Below, one piece after another: positions 22,992 through 29,109 of a DNA stretch of 29,109 nucleotides. Below the pieces are notes generated by a model, which saw only the letters and a list, made by a program, of their open reading frames with translations, had not been told where the DNA came from and ran no database searches. The position numbers and the translations under genes are program-made. Origin of the DNA: Maritimibacter sp. (GTDB lineage: Bacteria > Pseudomonadota > Alphaproteobacteria > Rhodobacterales > Rhodobacteraceae). The number at the start of each line of letters is the position of its first letter. Position 1 is the first letter of the stretch. Location: positions 17,547 to 46,655 of the forward strand of contig JAGRMP010000012.1 of the NCBI GenBank assembly GCA_020441225.1. The letters are read 5' to 3'.

Positions 22992-24002
22992 ATGGACGAA
23001 GCCATTTCCGCGGGAAACGAAACCTTCAGCAGCGAGGTCCTGCAGCTCGACTATGAGCAGGCCGCAGACGCCATCGTCGCCGCCATTCGCCAGCAGGTGA
23101 CCAAACGGCTGCGCAAACGCGGGGTCGTTCTCGGGCTTTCGGGTGGGATCGACAGTTCGGTAACGGCGGCATTGTGCGTCCGGGCGCTCGGGCCCAAACG
23201 GGTGTTTGCCGTGTTCATGCCGGAAAAGGAAAGCGAGAGCGAAAGCCTCTCGCTGGGCCGCGCGGTGGCAGATCATCTCGGCATCGAAAGCGTGGTTGAG
23301 GATATCGGACCGGCGCTCGACGCCGCAGGCTGCTACCGGCGCCGCGACGCGTTCATCCGCGAGGTGGTCCCGGACTTCGGCGCCGACTGGGGCTGCAAGG
23401 TGGTGCTGCCCAACGTTCTGGAAAACGAGGGCTACAACCTGTCGCGGCTGGTGGTCGAGGCGCCCGACGGGACCCGGGCCGAGCATTCGATGCCGCTCAA
23501 CGTGTATCTCGGCATCGTCGCCGCGACCAACATGAAACAGCGGACCCGCAAGCAGATCGAGTATTACCACGCGGACCGGCTGAACTACGCGGTCGCGGGC
23601 ACGCCGAACCGGCTCGAATACGACCAGGGGTTCTTCGTCAAGAACGGCGACGGCGCCGCAGACTTCAAACCGATCGCGCATCTCTACAAGACGCAGGTCT
23701 ACGACATGGCGGCGGTCCTCGACATTCCGGAAGACATCCGGTCGCGGCCGCCGACGACCGACACCTGGTCGCTGGCCCAGTCGCAGGAGGAGTTCTATTT
23801 CTCGCTGCCCTACCACCAGATGGATCTGTGCCTCTACGGGCTCAACGAGGGCATCGCCGCCGCCGAGGTCGCCCGGGCGGTGAACCTCACGCCGGATCAG
23901 GTCGAGCGGGTGTGGCGCGACATTGCCGCCAAGCGCAAGGCCACGCGTTACCTGCACGAGCCCCCGCTGCTGGTCGAGAACGTGGCGATCTTGTCGGATT
24001 GA
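22992..24002 (+). CDS. NadE-like ATP-dependent amide synthetase
   Basis: A 336-residue protein of the NAD synthetase fold. The PP-loop SGGIDSS is at residues 50-56, followed by VFAVFMPEKESESESL, then GTPNRLEYDQGFFVKNGDG and LYKTQVYDMAAVLDIPE. There is no N-terminal nitrilase-type glutaminase domain, so it would use free ammonia or ammonia from another protein. The loop after IRSRPPTTDTW (SLAQSQEEFYF) departs from the PSADLWEGQTDE-like stretch of true NadE. It may make NAD+, but its place after AsnB, ACP, ligase and methyltransferase genes suggests amidation of another carboxylate. ATG 22992 has GGGAG six bases upstream; ATG 22989 and TTG 22974 are alternatives. Confidence 0.85.
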   Translation: MDEAISAGNETFSSEVLQLDYEQAADAIVAAIRQQVTKRLRKRGVVLGLSGGIDSSVTAALCVRALGPKRVFAVFMPEKESESESLSLGRAVADHLGIESVVEDIGPALDAAGCYRRRDAFIREVVPDFGADWGCKVVLPNVLENEGYNLSRLVVEAPDGTRAEHSMPLNVYLGIVAATNMKQRTRKQIEYYHADRLNYAVAGTPNRLEYDQGFFVKNGDGAADFKPIAHLYKTQVYDMAAVLDIPEDIRSRPPTTDTWSLAQSQEEFYFSLPYHQMDLCLYGLNEGIAAAEVARAVNLTPDQVERVWRDIAAKRKATRYLHEPPLLVENVAILSD

Positions 24003-24033
24003 AGCCTGCGCATCGGGGGGAGGCAACTTGCCG

Positions 24034-25023
24034 ATGGAAAACACGCCAGGGCCGAAAACGGTCGCCATCGTCATCCTGAATTACAAGACGCCGGATCTGG
24101 TGGTCGATTGCCTTCAGTCCCTGGAAGAGCAGATCGAGCCGGGCGTCGATGTCATCGTCGTCGACAATGCGTCGAATGACGGCTCGGCGGAGAAGATCGA
24201 GGCCCGGATCGACGCGGCGCACTGGGGATCCTGGGCGCGCGTGCTGCGCTCGCCGGTGAACGGAGGCTTTGCCGCGGGCAACAACCTGGGCATCCGCGCC
24301 ATCGATGCCGATGCCTACCTTCTGCTGAACAGCGACACGATCGTTCGGCCCGGCGCGATTGCGGAACTGCGACGCGCCATGGGCCTGCGGCCGGACGCCG
24401 GCCTCATCGGACCCGGGTTCGTTGCCAGGGACGGCAGCCGGGATCTGAGCACGTTCCGTACGATCCGGCCCCTGTCCGAATTCGTGCGCTCTGCCTCGAC
24501 CGGACCGATTTCGCGCCTGCTCGCGAAGCATGACATCCATTTCCGGACTGCGGACACCGTGGCCGAACCGGATTGGATCGGCTTCGCCGGTGTCCTGATC
24601 CGCCGCGAAGTCATCGCGCGGGTCGGCCTGCTGGACGAGGGCTTTTTCATGTATTTCGAGGACACGGACTATTGCCTGCGGGTGCGGGAGGCAGGGTGGA
24701 CGATCCTGTACTGGCCCAAGGCGACCGTCGTTCATCTGTTGGGCGGGAGCTCGGAATTTTCGTCCGAAAGCGGTTTGCGGGACCGCGCACCGCGGTATTT
24801 CTACGAGTCCCGGTCCCGTTTTTTCGCGAAGCATTACGGTCGCTCGGGACTGCTCTTGGCCAATCTGGCGTGGCTCCTGGGGCGAAGCATCTCGCTGCCG
24901 CGAGAGCTTTTCGGTAACAAATCCACACAGCAACGAAAGCGGGAAGGCCGGGACAACTGGATCAATTTCTTCGATCCCCTGCGGAACACGGCGCTTCCCG
25001 CAAAAGGAAAGGCGGGACAATGA
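24034..25023 (+). CDS. Family 2 glycosyltransferase (rhamnosyltransferase-like)
   Basis: A 329-residue inverting GT-A glycosyltransferase. Visible are the nucleotide-sugar-binding start VAIVILNYKTPDLVVDCLQS, VVDNASNDGS, the metal-binding LLNSDTIV, and the acceptor-site EGFFMYFEDTDYCLRVREAG with its ED pair. The layout resembles rhamnosyltransferases of the WbbL/RfbF type. ATG 24034 gives a normal N terminus; a strong GGGGGGAGG lies 10 bases before it and 4 bases before an alternative TTG at 24028. It has no membrane helices apart from a possible weak amphipathic segment near residue 280. It probably adds a sugar to a lipid carrier or to the product of the upstream genes. The stop overlaps the next gene as ATGA. 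Confidence 0.9.
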   Translation: MENTPGPKTVAIVILNYKTPDLVVDCLQSLEEQIEPGVDVIVVDNASNDGSAEKIEARIDAAHWGSWARVLRSPVNGGFAAGNNLGIRAIDADAYLLLNSDTIVRPGAIAELRRAMGLRPDAGLIGPGFVARDGSRDLSTFRTIRPLSEFVRSASTGPISRLLAKHDIHFRTADTVAEPDWIGFAGVLIRREVIARVGLLDEGFFMYFEDTDYCLRVREAGWTILYWPKATVVHLLGGSSEFSSESGLRDRAPRYFYESRSRFFAKHYGRSGLLLANLAWLLGRSISLPRELFGNKSTQQRKREGRDNWINFFDPLRNTALPAKGKAGQ

Positions 25024-25673
25024 ACGAATTGTCGGATCGGTCCACAGAGCTTCCCGAGGCACACGACGCGCCGGATGTGTCGGCGCCGGGCGGTGCCCAG
25101 CCGGCGGCGGACGTAAATCCCAACCCCGGAGACCGCAATCAGAACCCTGCCGGGATCAGCTTCTTTCAACTCATCGCCGAGGATTTTCGGACCCACGAAA
25201 GCAACCTGTTCGTGCCGGGCTTCTGGGCGGTGGCCATCCATCGCTTCGGCAACCTGCGCATGGACATCCGCCCGCGCCTGCTGCGCCTGCCGTTCAGCCT
25301 GCTCTACAACATCCTGCACGCCTTCATGAGCGGCTTCTTCGGGATCAACTTGAACTACTCGGTCAAGTTGGGAAGACGGGTGTGCCTGTGGCACCATGGC
25401 GGCATGTTCCTTGGGGCGATCTCGATCGGCGACGACGTCACGATCCGCCAGAACACGACCATGGGCGTCCTTCACAAGGACGACAAATGGAAGAAGCCGA
25501 TTATCGAAGACCGGGTCGATATCGGATCCGGCGCCTGCATCCTCGGCGACGTCACCGTGGGGCACGACAGTGTCATCGGCGCAAACTCGGTTGTCGCGCG
25601 CAGCTTCCCGCCGCACTCGACGGTCTTCGGAGTTCCCGCGCGGCGTGTGAACGTCAAGCTCGGCGACGCGTGA
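25020..25673 (+). CDS. Serine-acetyltransferase-like hexapeptide acyltransferase
   Basis: A 217-residue left-handed beta-helix transferase. The first ~45 residues are Pro/Ala/Asp-rich and probably disordered. A helical stretch follows (FFQLIAEDFRTHES, PFSLLYNILHAFMSGFFG). Then come hexapeptide repeats from KLGRRVCLWHHGGMFLGAIS to GANSVVARSFPPHSTVFGVP, including the catalytic histidine pair in LWHHGG. The pattern is that of CysE-like enzymes, but relatives in polysaccharide loci O-acetylate sugars. The hydrophobic PFSLLYNILHAFMSGFFG region could associate with the membrane. It overlaps the glycosyltransferase gene as ATGA, so a role in acetylating the same glycan is more likely than cysteine synthesis. 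Confidence 0.85.
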   Translation: MNELSDRSTELPEAHDAPDVSAPGGAQPAADVNPNPGDRNQNPAGISFFQLIAEDFRTHESNLFVPGFWAVAIHRFGNLRMDIRPRLLRLPFSLLYNILHAFMSGFFGINLNYSVKLGRRVCLWHHGGMFLGAISIGDDVTIRQNTTMGVLHKDDKWKKPIIEDRVDIGSGACILGDVTVGHDSVIGANSVVARSFPPHSTVFGVPARRVNVKLGDA

Positions 25674-26110
25674 TCTGCACCGGCCTGCGACCGGGGCGCG
25701 GGGAGCGCAAGACCCCGGCGTGAGGCGGGCAGGGCAGGCGGGCAGGCCGGGGGGCGTCTCGCGCAGCCGTGCTGCCGGGCCCCCAGACGCAGCGCCTCGC
25801 GATGGCGCGGGCGCCGATGAACCGGCCCGAACCTGTCTTTGCGGATGCACCCACCGGCAAATCCGACCGAGAGCCCGGCGATCAAGTCATGGAAGTGGGA
25901 TTGCGTGCCGAAACCAGCGCAGAGCATCCCCCCGTCGGGTTTCCGATCTGTGCCGAAGAGGTCGCCGTGCGCGGCTCCGGGCGGCGCCACCGCGACGACG
26001 GACGGAACGGTTCGGACGCAGGCGGGGGCGGCCGATCCCGGCGTCTCCGGCCTCCCCTGCGGTTGCGAACGCGCCTGGTCCCCCCCGGGGCGCCCTGCGG
26101 CTCCCGGGCC
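25674..26110. other. Gene-free GC-rich spacer with short hairpin and direct repeats
   Basis: About 440 bases with no supported gene. Open frames exist on both strands but their translations are rich in Arg/Pro/Gly with no recognisable family. A nested stem near the start, CCGGGG (25691-25696) with CCCCGG (25713-25718) plus an inner GCGC pair, could be the 3' hairpin of the preceding operon; it lacks a T-tract. Two GGCGGGCAGG copies occur at 25724-25733 and 25737-25746. Confidence 0.45.
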
Positions 26111-26995
26111 TCAGGGGTGCGCGTCCAGGAACTGGGTGACCGCTGCCCGGTCGGGGCACCCGAGGCGCCCGCCCGGGTGCATGCACTTCAGCGCCGCCGT
26201 CGCATTGGCAAAGCGGATGGCCTCGGCTTCGCTTTGGCCTTCGGCGAGCGCGAGTGCAAAGGCGCCGTGCCAGATGTCGCCGGCCCCGAGGGTGTCGACC
26301 GCCGGGACCGGGAACGCGGGGACATGCGCGACGCCATCGCCGGCCGAATACCAGACGCCGTTCTCGCCATCGGTCACCGCGGCCCAGATGTCGTGTTCGC
26401 GGGTCAGGACCGTGAGCGCCCGTTCAGGGCCGTAGCCGGGCAGAAGGGACTGCACCCCCTGCTTTGAGAACGCGACATGACTGGCCTGCAGGAGGATCTC
26501 GGGATCAATCGGTTCTTCGCCGTCGACAATACCGGGCACGCCCCGCGCCCGCGCGAGCGTCAACCCGGCGACGGCGGCCTCGACCCTGCGGGTGTCGGTG
26601 AGCACGGCGTCGATGGTCCCGATCCCGGCGAACCAGTGCGTGTCCAGGACCAGCCCGGCGCCGCGAAAGTTGACGATCTGGCGTTCGCCGGCGGCATCGA
26701 CATAGACCGAGGAATAGGACGAGCGCCCGCCGGCGCTGCGGGTCACGTTCGAGACGTCGACACCTTCGCCGGCAAGATCGGCAAGGATCATTTCCCCGAT
26801 CCGGTCGTCCCCGACGCGCGCGCCCAACACTGCCTCGCCGCCGAGCCGCACCACGGCGACGGCGGCATTGGCCGCGCAGCCGCCGCCAACCATCACCGCG
26901 CCTTCGGTGCCGTACTTCCGCGGCCGGTCGGGCAGGGTTTCGAGGTGAAACACGAAGTCGATGACCGCAGAGCCAATGCAAAGAACCTTTGCCAT
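26111..26995 (-). CDS. PfkB-family sugar kinase
   Basis: A 294-residue ribokinase-fold kinase. N-terminal landmarks are VLCIGSAVIDFVFHLETLP, the substrate-binding VMVGGGCAANAAVAVVRLGG, and GARVGDDRIGEMI. The catalytic signature VDTLGAGDIWHGAFALALA contains the catalytic aspartate, with Trp replacing the usual Phe after GAGD. The C-terminal KCMHPGGRLGCPDRAAV resembles ketose kinases such as the YihV group. ATG 26995 has GGAGGTG five bases upstream; a longer in-frame start at 27049 lacks this. The substrate is unknown: a keto-sugar or keto-sugar acid from the adjacent pathways is possible. It stands alone between a spacer and the aldo/keto reductase gene. Confidence 0.88.
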   Translation of the reverse strand: MAKVLCIGSAVIDFVFHLETLPDRPRKYGTEGAVMVGGGCAANAAVAVVRLGGEAVLGARVGDDRIGEMILADLAGEGVDVSNVTRSAGGRSSYSSVYVDAAGERQIVNFRGAGLVLDTHWFAGIGTIDAVLTDTRRVEAAVAGLTLARARGVPGIVDGEEPIDPEILLQASHVAFSKQGVQSLLPGYGPERALTVLTREHDIWAAVTDGENGVWYSAGDGVAHVPAFPVPAVDTLGAGDIWHGAFALALAEGQSEAEAIRFANATAALKCMHPGGRLGCPDRAAVTQFLDAHP

Positions 26996-27142
26996 TCCCG
27001 CACCTCCGACAGGGTTGAGCGGAGCTTGTTCCGCGCCCGGTTTCTTCACCGCAGGTTAGTCGCTCGTGCTGTCCGGTGCCACCCCCGGGCGCCGCCGGCG
27101 GAGGCGTCCGGTCGCTCCTGCCGGCCGGGTGCGTTCTGCGGG

Positions 27143-28066
27143 TCAACCCATGAAACGCGGATCGCCCGTGGCCCAGGCGACGCCGTCGCCGCGGTCCAAG
27201 GTCGCGATCAGGGCCATGTCCGCGGCGTCGATCTCGAACCCGAAAAGATCGAGATTCTGCCGCATCCGCTCCGGGTTGAGGCTCTTGGGCAGCACCGCGA
27301 AGCCCATCTGGACGCCCCACCGCAAGAGGACCTGCGCCTCGGTGACCCCATATTTCGCGGCCATTGTCTTGAACGGCGAGGCTTCGTCGGCGCTGGCCGC
27401 CTGCATCTCGGCGCTTTTGGCGCTGTCCTGGCCGGGCGCGGCACGCCAGTCCGACAGCGGCACCAGCGAGCTGTAGGCAATCGGCGCGATGCCGTTGTCG
27501 GCCATGTAGGCCCGCAGGTCCGGCTTTTGCGACCAGGGATGCAGCTCGATCTGGTTGACTTCGGGCAGCGGCAGTCCGGCGGCACGGATTTCCTCGATAT
27601 GGGCCTCGGTGTAGTTGCTGACCCCGATGGCCCGCACGTGGCCTTTCGCTTTCAGATCCACCAGCGCCCGCCACTCGTCGATCCGCTTCGCACCGCCCGA
27701 GGGGGCGTGGATCAGGTAGAGATCGATGGTGTCCAGACCCAGCGCTGTGCGCGAGGCTTCGAAGGCGGCGCGGGTCTCGTCGTAGCCTTTCGGCGTGTCG
27801 CCCCAGGCCGCATTGCCGGGCCAGAGCTTGGTGGTCACGAAGATGTCGGCGCGGTCAAGGCCGTTGTCCGCAAGGCCTCTGCGGAGGCCTTCGCCCACGC
27901 CCGCCTCGTTGTGGTAGCCGGCCGCTGTGTCGATGTGGCGATAGCCTGCGGAAATGGCCGCAGCGACCGCGGTGGCGGCCGCGTCCTGCGCGATGAGATA
28001 GGTGCCGAAGCCGATCATCGGCAGGTTCAGCGTCTGGTCGGTGGTCGAGAGGGTGGGGATGGTCAT
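27143..28066 (-). CDS. Aldo/keto reductase
   Basis: A 307-residue NADPH-dependent reductase with the (beta/alpha)8 fold. The catalytic tetrad is visible: Asp and Tyr in HIDTAAGYHNEAGVG, Lys in FVTTKLWP and His in LYLIHAPSGG. Cofactor-binding elements include GVSNYTEAH, PLPEVNQIELHPW and VLPKSLNPERMRQNLDLFGF near the C terminus. The start ATG 28066 has GGAG eight bases upstream; the longer frame to 28135 runs into the operator region and is unlikely. It is divergent from an AraC_N-type regulator, an arrangement like yqhC with yqhD/dkgA in E. coli, which suggests induction by aldehydes. A sugar-linked substrate is also possible. Confidence 0.92.
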   Translation of the reverse strand: MTIPTLSTTDQTLNLPMIGFGTYLIAQDAAATAVAAAISAGYRHIDTAAGYHNEAGVGEGLRRGLADNGLDRADIFVTTKLWPGNAAWGDTPKGYDETRAAFEASRTALGLDTIDLYLIHAPSGGAKRIDEWRALVDLKAKGHVRAIGVSNYTEAHIEEIRAAGLPLPEVNQIELHPWSQKPDLRAYMADNGIAPIAYSSLVPLSDWRAAPGQDSAKSAEMQAASADEASPFKTMAAKYGVTEAQVLLRWGVQMGFAVLPKSLNPERMRQNLDLFGFEIDAADMALIATLDRGDGVAWATGDPRFMG

Positions 28067-28104
28067 GGGCGGAACTCCGATTGGGACCCGGAACGTGGCG
28101 GGCC

Positions 28105-28128
28105 GGTCTTGATGTGCAGGACAAGACC
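28105..28128. promoter_or_regulatory. Inverted repeat upstream of the aldo/keto reductase gene
   Basis: Perfect 7-base arms GGTCTTG (28105-28111) and CAAGACC (28122-28128) flank a 10-base centre, a spacing of one helical turn or more between half-sites. It lies 39-62 bases upstream of the reductase start codon and may be an operator. Confidence 0.45.
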
Positions 28129-28150
28129 TAGCCAAACCGGCCGCCCCGTG

Positions 28151-28220
28151 CTTGCCGGATCTTCCGCGGTACTTGCCAAATCCTCCGGCGGAATGGATTT
28201 CTTGTGAAATCCTTGTCCGG
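28151..28220. promoter_or_regulatory. Three AraC-like direct repeats, one overlapping an 18-bp palindrome
   Basis: CTTGCCGGATCTTCCG (28151), CTTGCCAAATCCTCCG (28172) and CTTGTGAAATCCTTGTCCG (28201) share CTTGnnnnATCyT. The first two are 21 bases apart, two helical turns, as for tandem AraC-family half-sites. The third overlaps a perfect palindrome, GGATTTC-TTGT-GAAATCC, at 28195-28212. They are likely binding sites for the divergent regulator. Confidence 0.5.
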
Positions 28221-28268
28221 GCATGCTATCGCGGTCACAACGGATCGGTCGGCAACATCGGAGGCAAC

Positions 28269-29109
28269 ATGGGCAAAACCCTGGTTCAGCTGGCGCAGGA
28301 GATCCTCGGGCCGGGCGCGGCGGAGGCTGTGTCCGACCTCGGGCTCGGCGCGGCGGTCCTCCTGCGCCGCAGCGCGCCCTCTGCGCTCGAAGGCACGCTG
28401 TACCGGCCGCTTCTCTGCCTGATCCTGCAAGGCGCCAAGGATGTCACCTCCGGCGCGGTCTCGGTGCATTGCCCGGTGGGCCGCGCCATCGTGGTCAGCC
28501 ACGATCTGCCGGTGCTCTCGCGCATCACCGAGGCGTCTCCCGACGCACCCTACATTGCCTTCGTTCTGCCCCTCGATCTCGGGATGCTGCGCGAGGTCTA
28601 CAGCCAGATCTCCGATCTCCCCGAGGCGCCGGGGATCGCCGACAGCGGCACGCCGGGCGCGGCGCTCGCCGCCCATCCGGCGGACCCGGAGCTGTCCAAT
28701 GCCGTGGCGCGGTTCCTCGCCCTGGTGCGGGTCGGCAGGGGCATCGAGGTGCTCGGCCCGATCCTGCTGCGGGAGATCCACGCCCGGCTCTTGCTGTCGC
28801 CCCAGGGCGCGATGCTGCGGCGATTCCTGCGCCGCGACGACCCTTCGAACCAGCTCGCGCGGGCCATCGCCTCGATCCGCACATCGATTGCCGATCCGCT
28901 CTCCGTCGCGGCGCTGGCCGCGCATGCGGGGATGAGCAAATCCTCTTTCCACGCGCATTTCAAAGCGGTGACCGGCCTGACCCCGGGCCAGTACCAGAAA
29001 GACATCCGCCTGCTCGAAGCGCGCCGTCTGATCACCGAAAGTGACGCGGCGATTTCAAGCGTCGCCTACGATGTCGGATACGAGAGCCCGGCCCAGTTCA
29101 GCCGCGATT
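28269..29109 (+). CDS. AraC-family regulator with AraC_N domain (3' end cut)
   Basis: About 280 residues are visible before the window ends. Residues ~25-175 match the AraC_N-type sensor domain (RRSAPSALEGTLYRPLLCLI, LQGAKDVTSG, SRITEASPDAPYIAFVLPLD, GPILLREIHARLLLSPQG). The C-terminal DNA-binding region starts near LARAIASIRTSIADPLSV, with the first helix-turn-helix AALAAHAGMSKSSFHAHFKA and the second beginning SVAYDVGYESPAQFSRD at the edge. Only the last ~20-25 residues are missing by comparison with the family. The ATG at 28269 follows GGAGG-like GAGG by four bases. YqhC-type relatives activate aldehyde reductase genes, matching the divergent aldo/keto reductase. Confidence 0.88.
   Translation, partial: MGKTLVQLAQEILGPGAAEAVSDLGLGAAVLLRRSAPSALEGTLYRPLLCLILQGAKDVTSGAVSVHCPVGRAIVVSHDLPVLSRITEASPDAPYIAFVLPLDLGMLREVYSQISDLPEAPGIADSGTPGAALAAHPADPELSNAVARFLALVRVGRGIEVLGPILLREIHARLLLSPQGAMLRRFLRRDDPSNQLARAIASIRTSIADPLSVAALAAHAGMSKSSFHAHFKAVTGLTPGQYQKDIRLLEARRLITESDAAISSVAYDVGYESPAQFSRD

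Noticed and set aside
25691..25718. Intrinsic terminator after the acetyltransferase gene
   Set aside because: The 6-bp outer stem has a 16-base interior and no T-tract, so it was kept only as a note within the spacer.
25724..25746. Possible CRISPR or satellite from two GGCGGGCAGG copies
   Set aside because: There are only two short copies, 3 bases apart, in GC-rich low-complexity DNA.

Overview
The window is high-GC DNA with tightly packed operons, many 4-base start/stop overlaps and frequent GTG/TTG starts. Gene content (single-domain Rbs-type and Ugp/Mal-type sugar ABC importers, a fused rhamnulose-phosphate aldolase/dehydrogenase, FCD-type GntR and AraC_N regulators) suggests an alphaproteobacterium, perhaps Rhodobacterales or Rhizobiales. 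That placement is inference. No phage, insertion sequence, CRISPR array, tRNA or rRNA was recognised.

Region 1 (1-4909) is a 6-deoxyhexose (L-rhamnose) block. It holds the 3' part of a fused aldolase/short-chain dehydrogenase, a SemiSWEET sugar transporter on the other strand, and an operon of an FMN 2-hydroxyacid (L-lactate type) dehydrogenase, L-rhamnose isomerase (rhaA) and stand-alone rhamnulose-1-phosphate aldolase (rhaD). Together they could take L-rhamnose through L-lactaldehyde and L-lactate to pyruvate. No rhamnulokinase is in the window.

Region 2 (4969-10821) is a leftward operon: Rbs/Frc-type permease, ATPase, binding protein, zinc alcohol dehydrogenase and TIM-barrel lactonase. 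This fits import and non-phosphorylative oxidation of an aldose. It is divergent from a GntR-family regulator with two winged-helix domains before its FCD domain.

Region 3 (10888-17695) is an arabinoside block, also leftward: an ArsR-like regulator with a C-terminal beta-rich domain, GH51 alpha-L-arabinofuranosidase, solute-binding protein, two permeases and a UgpC/MsmK-type ATPase. A near-identical palindromic motif precedes both the GH51 and the binding-protein genes.

Region 4 (18083-25673) is the most unusual part: seven rightward, almost gapless genes encoding an AsnB-type glutamine amidotransferase, an acyl carrier protein, an adenylate-forming ligase, a PrmC/HemK-like methyltransferase, a NadE-like amide synthetase without a glutaminase domain, a GT2 glycosyltransferase and a serine-acetyltransferase-like acyltransferase. 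It looks like a carrier-protein pathway for an amidated, methylated acyl or aminoacyl unit tied to glycan or glycolipid synthesis. The product cannot be read from sequence.

Region 5 (25674-29109) has a gene-poor GC-rich spacer, a PfkB sugar kinase, an aldo/keto reductase, and a divergent AraC_N-type regulator cut by the right edge. The reductase/regulator spacer carries two inverted repeats and three AraC-like direct repeats.
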